Origin: Doris montereyensis
Lineage: Eukaryota > Mollusca > Gastropoda > Nudibranchia > Dorididae
Length of the DNA stretch: 64,000 nucleotides
Reading direction: 5' to 3'
NCBI GenBank assembly: GCA_037039925.1
Contig: JAXRKP010001010.1
Coordinates: 77,001 to 141,000, forward strand
The notes beneath the pieces were generated by a model, which saw nothing but the letters and a program-made list of their open reading frames with translations, did no database searches and was not told the origin of the DNA. Below are positions 23,249 through 32,885 of the stretch, piece by piece; position 1 is the first letter of the stretch; each line of letters begins with the position of its first letter. A program made the position numbers and the translations under genes.

Positions 23249-23609
23249 TTTAGGGTGTTTTCGTTTTGTTTTTGTTGTTTACTTTGGGACGCATCATTAA
23301 TCAAATGTTTTGACTCTTTCACCGCTGGAATCATTCATCACCATGTTATTTTTGTTTTTGTCCCATTTTGTTTGTGATGATAATAATTAATGATGCATAG
23401 CTGCTGTGCAAGATGTTTATGTATATATATGTGTGTACCTGGTTAATTGGACTTAATTTGTGTGCCCATTTTGTTAGTGGATTAAAAACATTAAAAATTT
23501 TTTTTTTAAATTTTGCAATTCAAAATGATTTCTTTTGATGATACTGATTGGATTTTTGTTATTGAATGGTTAGCAGACTGTGCTTAAAAGTTAAAGGCAG
23601 TTAGCGGGG

Positions 23610-23706
23610 ATGGCTGGTAGGCTCTACTTCTTCCCTTTCTTAGTTCACCCCTGAGATCACCGTTTATATTATAATGGACGGGCTAAATTTCAATGAAACA
23701 ATTTTT
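23610..23706 (+). repeat. SINE B fragment
   Basis: GGTAGGCTCTACTTCTTCCC, CCCTGAGATCACCGTTTATA and GGACGGGCTAAATTTCAATG. Confidence 0.65.
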
Positions 23707-23924
23707 TTTCTGTTTTTCAAAATTAATTTTTGATTTTATTCTTATATCATATTTGCTTCCAAGCGATATTCTTTCTTGTATCTCAAAGTAAGCAAGTTTT
23801 CTTTAATGCTAATACAAGTACAAATGTAGTGTGGTCTTGTGATATTGATAGAATTTGTCATATATCAGTTATCAATCAAAATATATATTCATATAGGTCA
23901 GATGGTGTGTATTAAAATTGACAT

Positions 23925-24345
23925 AATTTGATTTGATTTACCCACAACTAAGATGATCTTGGGGTTTTTGGTAGGATATTTAATTTTTGCCCAGACTGCT
24001 CTGTAATCAGCCAAGGAATTTTAACGTTCAGAGTGTTGTGATCTGCACACGGGACCTCCTTTTATCGTCTCCAATGGGACTAGGTGTCAATCCACCTACC
24101 TGGACCAGGGGGTAGATTTTGATTTTACTTGAAAATGATAGAGAAAATTTTTCAACCGTTGGTGGGGCTCAACTCACCACCTTTTGGTTGAGCTTAACTT
24201 ACCTAGTCCACCATTGTGGTGATCTGAGGGTGAGTTTAGAGGAAACAGTAAGATGAAAGAGAAGTGAAAGAGTAAAAGGAAAGAAGAAGGACCTACCAAT
24301 AGCACCCGCCAACCAACCGCCCGCTTTTGGTTGAGAGGCTGACAC
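23925..24345 (-). repeat. SINE A copy interrupted by SINE B
   Basis: Tail (TTTGATTTGATTTACC) at the left, core CTGTAATCAGCCAAGGAAT, then the head; the head is split at CTTTTGGTTGAG, which occurs on both sides of a minus-strand SINE B. The head then leads into the tandem array at 24330-24620. Confidence 0.8.
24192..24324 (-). repeat. SINE B copy nested in SINE A, with 12-bp target duplication
   Basis: The insert runs from CTTAACTTACCTAGTCCACC to AACCAACCGCCCG and is flanked on both sides by CTTTTGGTTGAG. A 12-bp duplication is the signature of target-primed reverse transcription, so family B is a retroposon younger than this SINE A copy. Confidence 0.85.
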
Positions 24346-24625
24346 CTTGCCTCTGGACTACGGGGTCCCTCATATCGGTCCCAGAGGCTGACACCTTGCC
24401 TCTGGACTACGGGGTCCCTCATATCGGTCCCAGAGGCTAACACCTTGCCTCTGGACTACGGGGTCCCTCATATCGGTCCCAGAGGCTAACACCTTGCCTC
24501 TGGACTACGGGGTCCCTCATATCGGTTCCAGAGGCTGACACCTTGCCTCTGGACTACGGGGCCCCTCATATCGGTCCCAGAGGTTGACACCTTGCCTCTG
24601 GACTACGGGGTCCCTCATATAGGTC
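24330..24625 (-). repeat. Six tandem copies of the SINE A tRNA-like head, about 50 bp each
   Basis: GAGGCTGACACCTTGCCTCT, GGACTACGGGGTCCCTCATA and TCGGTCCCA repeat six times. On the minus strand every unit contains the start of the SINE A head (TAGTCCAGAGGCAAGGTGTC), that is, a potential pol III A box, without the B box. Confidence 0.9.
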
Positions 24626-25379
24626 AGATGGTGTGTATTGATATTGACATGTAAAGACTGCTTGTAATCAGGTTTCTTCATGTTGCGACACAAGAACTGC
24701 CGCAAGTCGTGATGGCTTTTGCAAATTGTGTACAGATTAATTATTTCATTTATGTACGGCACAGTAAGGCATTACCAGTGGAAGACTGTGTGAGTCGTGG
24801 TGTGACAGGAAATACATAGTTATTAGTACTAGTTTTGACCATTTCAATGTATGCTGTGAATGCCTTCATATAATTAACGGCCTTTCATCTACTCCTTTGA
24901 AATGTATGCATTGGGAATGAAATGTAGGCATGGGGAAGAGTTCAATATATAATGTATAACGTACCTATATATATATATAAAGCTGAATGTCTCTAATTTT
25001 GACCGCTTATAACTCGGGAACCACTGCACTCACAACTTCCAAAATTTCACTTGTAGATTTTGAATAGCCTGCTGTATGTTCTTAACAAATAATCTCTTGG
25101 ATCAAATCAGTATTTTAATTGACTTGAAAAAGATTGCTTTGCCTGAGATCCATGGAACGCTTTATTGTTACTAGATCTAATTTCTCAATTTCCGGTCATT
25201 ACAATAAAAAGCTTGCATAACTTCAGTATCAAGTACTATGTAAAAGGCCAGCATAACTACACTATCGAGCACTAATTTGATCTAATAATCGTATTTGATA
25301 TCACCCGTAACCAATACAGTGGTTTCTGAGTTAATCGCTGTCAAAGTTCAAGAGACCCAACATTATTTACGGGCATTGT

Positions 25380-25410
<31 letters not shown>

Positions 25411-25412
25411 TA
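25380..25412. repeat. (TA)n microsatellite
   Basis: About 30 bp of TA dinucleotide, isolated between unclassified sequences. Confidence 0.9.
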
Positions 25413-25671
25413 TGGGAACAGTATGTCAGTTGCATGTAAGAAAACTGTGTGTATGTGCATGTGCTATAGAAAGGAAAGAGACTTGTGTTTTGTTTGAGCA
25501 AAGGCAAAAACTATTTCGAGTTTTGTAAATAATTGAAATAATTGTACGACTGTTTGCTAGAGTGACATGACATTCCTTTGCCTGTTACGGTCTCCAGTTT
25601 CAGTCAATTCTTGCACAGAAAAAATACCGAAACTCTGTTGTTACATTGCTGTTATTATTACATGTATATGG

Positions 25672-25692
25672 TTATTATTATTATTATTATTA

Positions 25693-25725
<33 letters not shown>

Positions 25726-25771
25726 GATTTATTATTATTATTATTATTATTATGATTTAGTATTATTATTA

Positions 25772-25810
<39 letters not shown>

Positions 25811-25825
25811 TTATTATTATTATTA

Positions 25826-25896
<71 letters not shown>

Positions 25897-25897
25897 G

Positions 25898-25958
<61 letters not shown>

Positions 25959-25962
25959 GCCA
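25672..25962. repeat. (TTA)n microsatellite, about 290 bp
   Basis: Near-pure ATT triplets with a few GAT and TTTT interruptions. All ORFs in it are artefacts. Confidence 0.97.
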
Positions 25963-26344
25963 CTTTTATGAATCTGTCACCAATTGAAAATTCACAGGAC
26001 AATTGAAGATGTTTTGTTTTTCTTTTCTTGTTCGTGAATATAATCTTGATTTCCTATCTGCTATACAAAACTAGTTGTAAGTGCAATATCATTGGAAGAA
26101 TTAAAAATCTTAATAAAAAATATGGATGATGTGATGTGTGTCTTTTTACATTGTTTTTCTGTAGGATATAGTCACATTTCGATAATCCGAACACCTTCTT
26201 TTCAAGCAATTTGTCCAGATTATCGAATCACCGATCAAAGGGACACCTTTTAAATCAACGAAAACCCACAGAACTTTCAGTAATGAAGGCCTAATGCATT
26301 TCTTTATGGAGGACAGAGTACAATGATGTTGTTCATCACTGGCC

Positions 26345-26506
26345 ACAGCTCTCTCTCCCTCCCCTCCTCTTCACCCCCCCCCCTCTCTCTCTCTCTCTCC
26401 CTCCTCTTCATCCCCCCCTCTCTCTCTCTCTCCTCCTCTTCATCCCCCCCTCTCTCTCTCTCTTCCTCTTCCCCCCCCCTCTCTCTCTCTCTCTCTTCCT
26501 CTTCAT

Positions 26507-26547
<41 letters not shown>

Positions 26548-26554
26548 TCTTCAT

Positions 26555-26594
<40 letters not shown>

Positions 26595-26735
26595 CTCTTC
26601 ATCCCCCCTCTCTCTCTCTCTCTCTCTCTCTCCCTCCCTCTCTCTGTGTCTCTCTCTCTCTCCCTCCCTCCTTCCCCTCCCTCTCTCTGTGTGTCTCCTC
26701 TCTCCCTCCCTCCTTCCCTCCCTCTCCGGCCCTCA
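26345..26735. repeat. Polypyrimidine array: (CT)n, C-runs and CCTCTTCAT units
   Basis: Blocks of C6-9, (TC)4-15 and CCTCTTCAT alternate about nine times, forming an irregular minisatellite built on a CT microsatellite. Confidence 0.93.
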
Positions 26736-26940
26736 ATACGCTTTTTTCTGAGAACTACAAGACACTGTCCGTCTATTTCTACTACATGAAAATTTAATTT
26801 CAATGTCGCATGTCATTACCAGGCCTACCACTGGATTAATACTCTGTTTTAACCCTGTTCTCTGCTCTTGGTATAACATTTGAGGCTTGAACTAAGAAAG
26901 TGAATTTTCTTTAGTTTGAGCATCATTTAATATCTGTGGT

Positions 26941-27015
26941 TTCGGTGGCAGAGTTGTTAGTCTGCTTAAGTGGAGATAATGAGGTTCCGGCTTCGAATCT
27001 TAGCAAGGCTACGTC
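26941..27015 (+). repeat. tRNA-derived SINE head
   Basis: GGTGGCAGAGTTGTTAGTC fits an A box and CGGCTTCGAATCTTAGC a B box, spaced as in a tRNA. The 3' acceptor-stem half does not pair, so it is not a functional tRNA gene. Confidence 0.5.
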
Positions 27016-27084
27016 CGACGTTATATTAATTGGGAAAGACACATAATCACACACACACACACACTCTCTCTGTGTCTCTGACTT

Positions 27085-27230
27085 GTTGGCGGGCACTGCT
27101 GGTAGGTCCTACTTCTTTCATTTTTTTCCTTTTTCACTAATCTTTCCTCTTGCTGTTTTCTCTTAATTCACCCTTAGATCACCGCTATGGTGGACGGGGT
27201 AAATTTCAAAGAAACAGGAAACAAACAAAA
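27085..27230 (+). repeat. SINE B copy
   Basis: GGCGGGCACTGCTGGTAGGT, CCTACTTCTTTC, CACCCTTAGATCACCGCTAT and GGTGGACGGGGTAAATTTC, ending AAAGAAACAGGAAACAAAC. Confidence 0.78.
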
Positions 27231-27651
27231 ACACACGATTTGCACCCGGCAGAAGAAGATGAAGAAGAAGAAAAAAGAAGAGAGAGGAGAGAGAGACAGA
27301 GACAAAAGACAGACAGACAGACAGACTGAGACAGAAAATTGCTAAATGGTATGGCTGAATTAGCTACAGGAAAGTCGTCGGATGGTTTTGATAGACTGTT
27401 AGCGGATTCGTTAGACTATCTCGAACAGTTGAGTTTGGTTTATCGAAGCATAAACTCTCTATATTGTAGTAGCTTGTTCCAAAATTAGGTGTTCCGATCC
27501 AGAATCCTCATCAAATAAAGAAGAAAAAATCCGTCCCGGCTCATCTGTTCGGATTATCAAGACATCCGGATTATCGAGACAGAGGCTGTACATACATGCA
27601 GTATGGAGTGGAAGTAGAAGGGTTTAAAAAAGATTGCGGTTGATTGAAATC

Positions 27652-27896
27652 AAAGGGGTCATTTCAATAGTGTGCCTCAGTTACAACGTCATTTAGAGAA
27701 AAATGCCAAAAAACTGTGGACTTTGGCACTGTTGGCTTTTGGAGGGAATTCCAAGTTTCAAATGACATGATGTATTTTTATCATATCATTTTCAGTTTTC
27801 AGGAAGCATGATTTCCATTTGTTCCCTATAGGATTACCTCTCTGTCTCGTTTTTCACGAAAATGGACATAGACACACTATTGAAATGACCCCTTCA
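27652..27896. mobile_element. MITE family E copy 1
   Basis: The left end AAAGGGGTCATTTCAATAGT and right end ACTATTGAAATGACCCCTT are near-perfect inverted repeats of about 25 bp bounding 245 bp. No transposase ORF. This copy is in the reverse orientation relative to that at 61042. Confidence 0.88.
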
Positions 27897-27914
27897 ATTT
27901 CTTGTCCCTGAATA

Positions 27915-28060
27915 GGATGGGCAGTTGGCAGGAGCTAGTGGTAGGTCCTACTTCTTTCCTTTCACGTTTCTCACTTTCCTTTATCTTGCTGTTTTCTCTT
28001 AATTCCCCTTGAAATCACTGCGCATGGTGAACGAGGTAAGTTGCAATGAAACAAAAAACA
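27915..28060 (+). repeat. SINE B copy
   Basis: GCAGGAGCTAGTGGTAGGTC, CTACTTCTTTCC, CTTGAAATCACTGCGCATG and AACGAGGTAAGTTGCAATG, ending GAAACAAAAAACA. Confidence 0.75.
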
Positions 28061-28061
28061 T

Positions 28062-28288
28062 TTTGACTAGGATTAGAAATTTAGAAATAACACTCGCTGA
28101 TGACTAGGATTAGAAATTTAGAAATAACACTCGCTGATGACTAGGATTAGAAATTTAGAAATAACACTCGCTGATGACTAGGATTAGAAATTTAGAAATA
28201 ACACTTGCTGATGACTAGCATTAGAAATTGAGAAATAACACTCGCTGATGACTAGGATTAGAAATTGAGAAATAACACTCGCTGATGT
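28062..28288. repeat. 37-bp minisatellite, six units
   Basis: GACTAGGATTAGAAATTTAG plus AAATAACACTCGCTGAT repeats six times, head to tail with no spacers and only point differences; it starts directly at the SINE B tail. Confidence 0.95.
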
Positions 28289-28344
28289 ACACAAATACCA
28301 TCCAGCCAGGGAGTATCATTCAGGGGTGGGGTGTCCTGCCCTGC

Positions 28345-28645
28345 AAGTGAAGGAAATGACATTGTCATTGAGTAATATTAAAGCCCCATAGGAGCAAAGA
28401 CAAGACAAATACAAGGAATAGGAGACAAACAAAATCCTGGCCACCATGGGTGGATCGAACCCGCGACTTTTGCGCCGGCACCCATCGCCTTGCCATGAAA
28501 AGAAAGCATGCTACCAACCGAGCTAACTACGTGCCTTGGAAAAGATGGTGGCCAGATTTTTTCTGTCTTCCTTGTATTTGTTTTGTCTTTGTTCCTATGG
28601 GGCCTTAATATTATTTAATGTCATTTCTTTCACTTTCGACATGCT
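28345..28645 (-). repeat. SINE C in a fold-back structure
   Basis: The centre, read on the minus strand, is a tRNA-derived head with A box TAGCTCGGTTGG (28513-28524) and B box GGTTCGATCC (28452-28461). Arms of about 95 bp on each side are inverted repeats (left CCCCATAGGAGCAAAGACAA, right TTGTCTTTGTTCCTATGGGG), so the whole 300 bp can fold into one hairpin. Confidence 0.82.
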
Positions 28646-28664
28646 CTCCTTGCCTCATGGTTTA

Positions 28665-28928
28665 TTGGTGATCCTGTAAACAGCTAAAGGATCTCTAACA
28701 ATAACATGCACAGAGTGTTGTGATCTGCACACAGGACCTCCTTGTTATTGTTCATTTCCGATGGGACTTGGTATCTATCCAGCTACTTGGACAAGGGGGT
28801 GCTGGGTTTTACTAAATAAAAGCCAAGAAAAGTTTTCAACCTGTTGGCAGTGTTAGTGTTAGGCACAAACCCACAACCTTCTGGTTGAGAGGTAGACATC
28901 TTGCCTCTGGATCACCGACTCTCCCTGG
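28665..28928 (-). repeat. SINE A copy
   Basis: Core CCTGTAAACAGCTAAAGGAT, CACAGAGTGTTGTGATCTGC and the head ACATCTTGCCTCTGGATCAC on the minus strand; the tail is truncated. Confidence 0.75.
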
Positions 28929-28974
28929 TCAATATCACTCTGGCGTATGCAGAAAAGTCATTGCTGATGTAAAC

Positions 28975-29300
28975 TTTGATTTGATTCACCCACATCCACA
29001 ACCAAGGTGATCTCGGGGTTTTTGGTAGGGTTTTTAATTTTACCCGGACTGCCCTGTAAACAGCCAAGGGATCTTTAACGTGCACAAAGTGTTGTGATAT
29101 ACACACGTGACCTCCTTGTTATCATCCGTCTCCGATGGGACTAGGTGTCGATCCACCTGCCTGGATCAGGGGGGTGGGGGGGGGGGGTAGATTTTGCTTG
29201 AAAAAACCAAGAAATTTTTGTTAACATTTGAAACCACTACCTCTTGGTTGAGATGAGAGGCTGACACCTTGGCTCTGGACTACCGAGTGCCGACTCAGTA
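28975..29300 (-). repeat. SINE A copy
   Basis: Tail TTTGATTTGATTCACCCAC, core GGACTGCCCTGTAAACAGCC, GGACTAGGTGTCGATCCACC and the head GACACCTTGGCTCTGGACTA. Nearly full length. Confidence 0.82.
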
Positions 29301-29439
29301 TTCCTCATCCCCCCCCCGTCTTTCTTATCCCGACATAAAAAGATGCTCGACTCAGTATTCATCCTCATCCTATCTTCCATCCTCATCGTCTTTCTTATCC
29401 CCATCATCATTCTTATCTATCTTCACCATCCTCATTCTT

Positions 29440-29750
29440 ATCATTTCCACTCTTGTTACCATAATACTCATTCTCATTTCATCATCAGTTTTCTTGTCCC
29501 ACACAAAAACCCAATATAAAGTAATACTCATTTTCATTTCATCATTAGTTTTCTTGTCCCACACAAAAACCCAATATAAAGTAATACTCATTCTTATTTC
29601 ATCATTAGTTTTCTTATCCCACACAAAAACCCAATATAAAGTAATATTCATTCTCATTTCATCATTAGTTTTCTTATCCCACACAAAAACCCAATATAAA
29701 GTCCATCATTTCATCATTAGTTTTCTTGTCCCACACAAAAATCCAATTAA
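29440..29750. repeat. 60-bp minisatellite, about five units
   Basis: GTAATACTCATTCTCATTTC, ATCATTAGTTTTCTTGTCCC and ACACAAAAACCCAATATAAA repeat with an exact 60-bp step. As 60 is a multiple of three, both strands hold ORFs with 20-residue repeats; there is no evidence of translation. Confidence 0.93.
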
Positions 29751-30424
29751 GTAATACATGTACATGTACAACCACTTCTACTATTATTTTATCATTATCA
29801 TTACTACTACTACTAGTACTACTACTACTACTTCTAATTACGATCATTATTATCATTACCAAGTAGTAGTGGTAGTAGTAGCAGCATTAGTAGTAATAGC
29901 AGAAACAGTTCGCAATCAAGCACCTGTAGAAGATTGTCTATTACCAATAGTATTACAATATATTACACAGAAAACAAAGCAAAGGCAATTTTCACCATAA
30001 TATTCAAGAGAGAAATTCAGAAAAATTTTTTCATTTAATATAAGAAAAGTAATCGTTTATTTTCATTCAGTAAAACCAATTTCCACTCTTTTTCCTCATC
30101 TTGTGGATAATCACATTTTACATATTAATATTAATAAAAAATAATGAATCTGGACAAAAACATGTGAATATTGTGAAGAATAAATATGTGAAGTTCATTT
30201 ATAAAATCATTAAAATAACACATTGTACTGATACTGATACTGATACTAGTGATAGTAAATAGGGCAGAAAGGAAAACTACACGCTGTAAGATTGTCCCTT
30301 GTGTAATTCATGGGACCTGTGATTTGCATTACATTTACAACACAGTCCAACATATTACTACACACTACAAATCATTCATTCATGCTTATTTGATTGGATT
30401 AGATTTTAGTTTTTATCCACATCC

Positions 30425-30755
30425 ACTTTGATTTGATTTGATTTGATTTGATTTGATTTAATTTACCCACATCCATAACTAAGGTGTACTTGGGGCTTTT
30501 GGTGGGACTTGGCAATTTTTTAATTTTGCTCTGGCTGCCTTGTACAAAACATCTTTAACGTGCACAGAGCGTGGTGATCTGCACACCGCACCTCCTTTTG
30601 ATCGTTCCATCTTGGTGGATGGGACTAGGTGTCGATCCACCTACCTGGATCAGGGGGGGGGTTAGATTTTAGTCTGAAAAATAAACTCGAACATTTGTCA
30701 ACTTGAACCCTTGAACCCATGACACCTTGCCTCTGGACTACCGGGTCCCCAGTCA
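30425..30755 (-). repeat. SINE A copy with a long (TTGAT)n tail
   Basis: Seven TTGAT-type pentamers at 30427-30462, then CCCACATCCATAACTAAGGT, a shortened core, GGACTAGGTGTCGATCCACC and the head CCTTGCCTCTGGACTACCGG. Confidence 0.8.
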
Positions 30756-30957
30756 TTTGTGTTTGCTAGTCTGTGATTTTTATTTGTCTCTAGTCTGTTT
30801 GAGTTTCTCCTTGTTTTCGTTTGTTTTAACAAAACATTTGACTTTTCTGCTGCAGTTATGTTCAGCTACAGTCTCTTTCTTTTGTTTGTTTCTTCCCACA
30901 GTTTCTCCTTGTTTTCGTTTGTCCTGTGATACTAACAAAACACGTGAAAGAAAGAAA

Positions 30958-31012
30958 GGAAAGATATAGGAGTAGGACCTACCAACAGCGCCCGCCAACC
31001 GCCCGCAAAAAA
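30958..31012 (-). repeat. SINE B head fragment
   Basis: AGTAGGACCTACCAACAGCG and CCCGCCAACCGCCCGC are the reverse complement of the family B head. Confidence 0.55.
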
Positions 31013-32159
31013 ATTAGGGACAGACAGAATTGAATTTATCTCTGTTCCTGTTCGATCGACAGTAGGTTAGCATCAATCAATGGGATTTTGGGTAGCAGTA
31101 AAAACGAAATAAGCAAACAGTGAATCCAAAGGGAGAAAAACCAAAACAAAATAGTAAATGGAACAGACATAACAAATTGCAATTTTTGTGGGAGATCACA
31201 TGGAAACTTTCTTTCTTTTCTTTCTTTATCAAAATATCAGCTCCCACTCTACCTTCCGGTGTATGGGTTCACATGAAAACATAATAAAAAAAAAAGCTTT
31301 GCCTGGGAAAAAACCTGTATGAACTGCAAGGGATGGAACCATTTTGCATCGCAATGCAAGACAAAGCAGCAACCACTGATGGTGATAGTGACAATGAATC
31401 AGGGGAGTGGCTGAACATGGTGAAGACCGAAAGGGAGAGGATGACATTGACAGTTTTACTCACAATTAATAGCAATGGCAATGACGTAAGTTTTCAAATC
31501 GATACTGGTGCTGATGTCAATATAATGATAATATGCAAAAAAGGCATGTCAAAAGAGAACAAGCACAAACAACTATGCAGATACTGATGATGTGGAATAA
31601 CACCAAGATAAAATCAACAGGAGAAGCACTACTACCCGTCAGAAAATCCCGAGACAAGAGAAGAACGGAACATGAAATTTTACGATCGTTGAGAAAACTT
31701 CACCTGTCTACTACTACTACTACTAGCACTATGCCTACAAACGTCAAGGGATTTGGGTTTGATATCAATTGACGGAGACAAATTTGTCGCCACATTGGTG
31801 TCTGACAATCATCAGGGTGAAGTTCTCACTCTCATTGGTGACCTGGGAACAGCAAGTCTCTCACTGTCACTGTCACAGTCGACCCAAATGTGAGGCCAGT
31901 AGTAGCATTGCCAAGCAGAAAAATCCCCATTTTGGTGAGAGACAAAGTGAGAGCTGAAATAGACACTCTTTTACAAAGACGAATAGATCTACTACACTAC
32001 TAGAGAAAGTTAATGAGCCAACACCTTGGGTTAACCAGATGGCTATTTATAGTAACAAAAAGAAATGGCGGACTATGAATCTGCATTAACCCACAACCCA
32101 TTAAACAAAGCTATACGGAGACACTTTTTCAAACTCCCTACTTTCCATGATATCTTACC

Positions 32160-32325
32160 CAAATTAGTTTTGTTACATTGAAATTGACCCCGTCCACCAT
32201 TGTGTTGATCTCAGGGTGGATTTAGAGGACATAGCAAGAGAAAAGAGAAGTAAAAAGAGTAAAAGTAAGAAAGTAAGACCTATCAGCAGCGCCCACCGAC
32301 CGTTCGCACTTAAATTAGGGAATGC
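32160..32325 (-). repeat. SINE B nested in Ty3 RT, with target duplication
   Basis: Minus-orientation family B (GAAATTGACCCCGTCCACCA to GACCGTTCGCACTT) is flanked by AAATTAG on both sides (32161-32167 and just after the head at about 32313). It splits the RT between its DILPKL and FFSKLDIK segments. Confidence 0.8.
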
Positions 32326-32409
32326 AACTTTTTCTCTAAGCTGGATATTAAGGAGTCATTCTGGTACGTAAAACTCTACACAGAATCAAGCAAACTGACA
32401 CCAATGGTT

Positions 32410-32489
32410 AACACCACTTGGGTACAACACCACTTGGGTGCAACACCACTTGGGTACAACACCACTTGGGTGCAACACCACTTGGGTAC
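32410..32489. repeat. 16-bp tandem repeat, five units, inside Ty3 RT
   Basis: AACACCACTTGGGTAC and AACACCACTTGGGTGC alternate in five units, with an alternating A/G at one position. Confidence 0.93.
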
Positions 32490-32659
32490 AGAGTTCAATA
32501 GACACAATTACCATTTGGTCTGAAGGTATCTAGTGAGATACTCCAGTAGAAACTAACAGATGGACACAATTACCATTTTGTCTGAAGGTATCTAGTGAGA
32601 TAATCCAGAAGAAACTTACAGAAGTGTTGGAAGGCCTGGATGGGTGCATAAATGTTGCT

Positions 32660-32885
32660 GATGACATAATCATTGTGGGACATTTGGTAAAACTAGAGGA
32701 GAGGCGGAGATGTAATCATTGTGGGAAATTTGGTAAAACTAGAGAGAGGCGGAGATATAATCATTTAGGGACGTTTGGTAAAATTAGAGGAGAGGCAGAG
32801 ATATAATCATCGTGGGACATTTGGTAAAACTAGAGGAGAGGCGGAGATATAATCATTGTAGGACATTTGGTAAAACTAGAGGAGA
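32660..32885. repeat. Tandem duplication of about 46 bp after the RT catalytic box, five units
   Basis: AATCATTGTGGGACATTTGG, TAAAACTAGAGGAGAGGCGG and AGATAT repeat about five times, starting within the VADDIIIV codons. Confidence 0.9.

Noticed and set aside
25567..25987. Leu/Ile/Tyr-rich ORFs
   Set aside because: Translations of the (TTA)n tract; the same applies to 36635-37077, 38155-38365 and 40037-40459.
28062..28288. CRISPR-like direct repeats of 37 bp
   Set aside because: Units are directly adjacent with no spacers, in a eukaryotic intergenic region; it is a minisatellite.
28452..28524. A tRNA gene on the minus strand
   Set aside because: Good A and B boxes, but the acceptor and anticodon stems do not form a cloverleaf and the same sequence recurs with a shared body; it is a SINE head.
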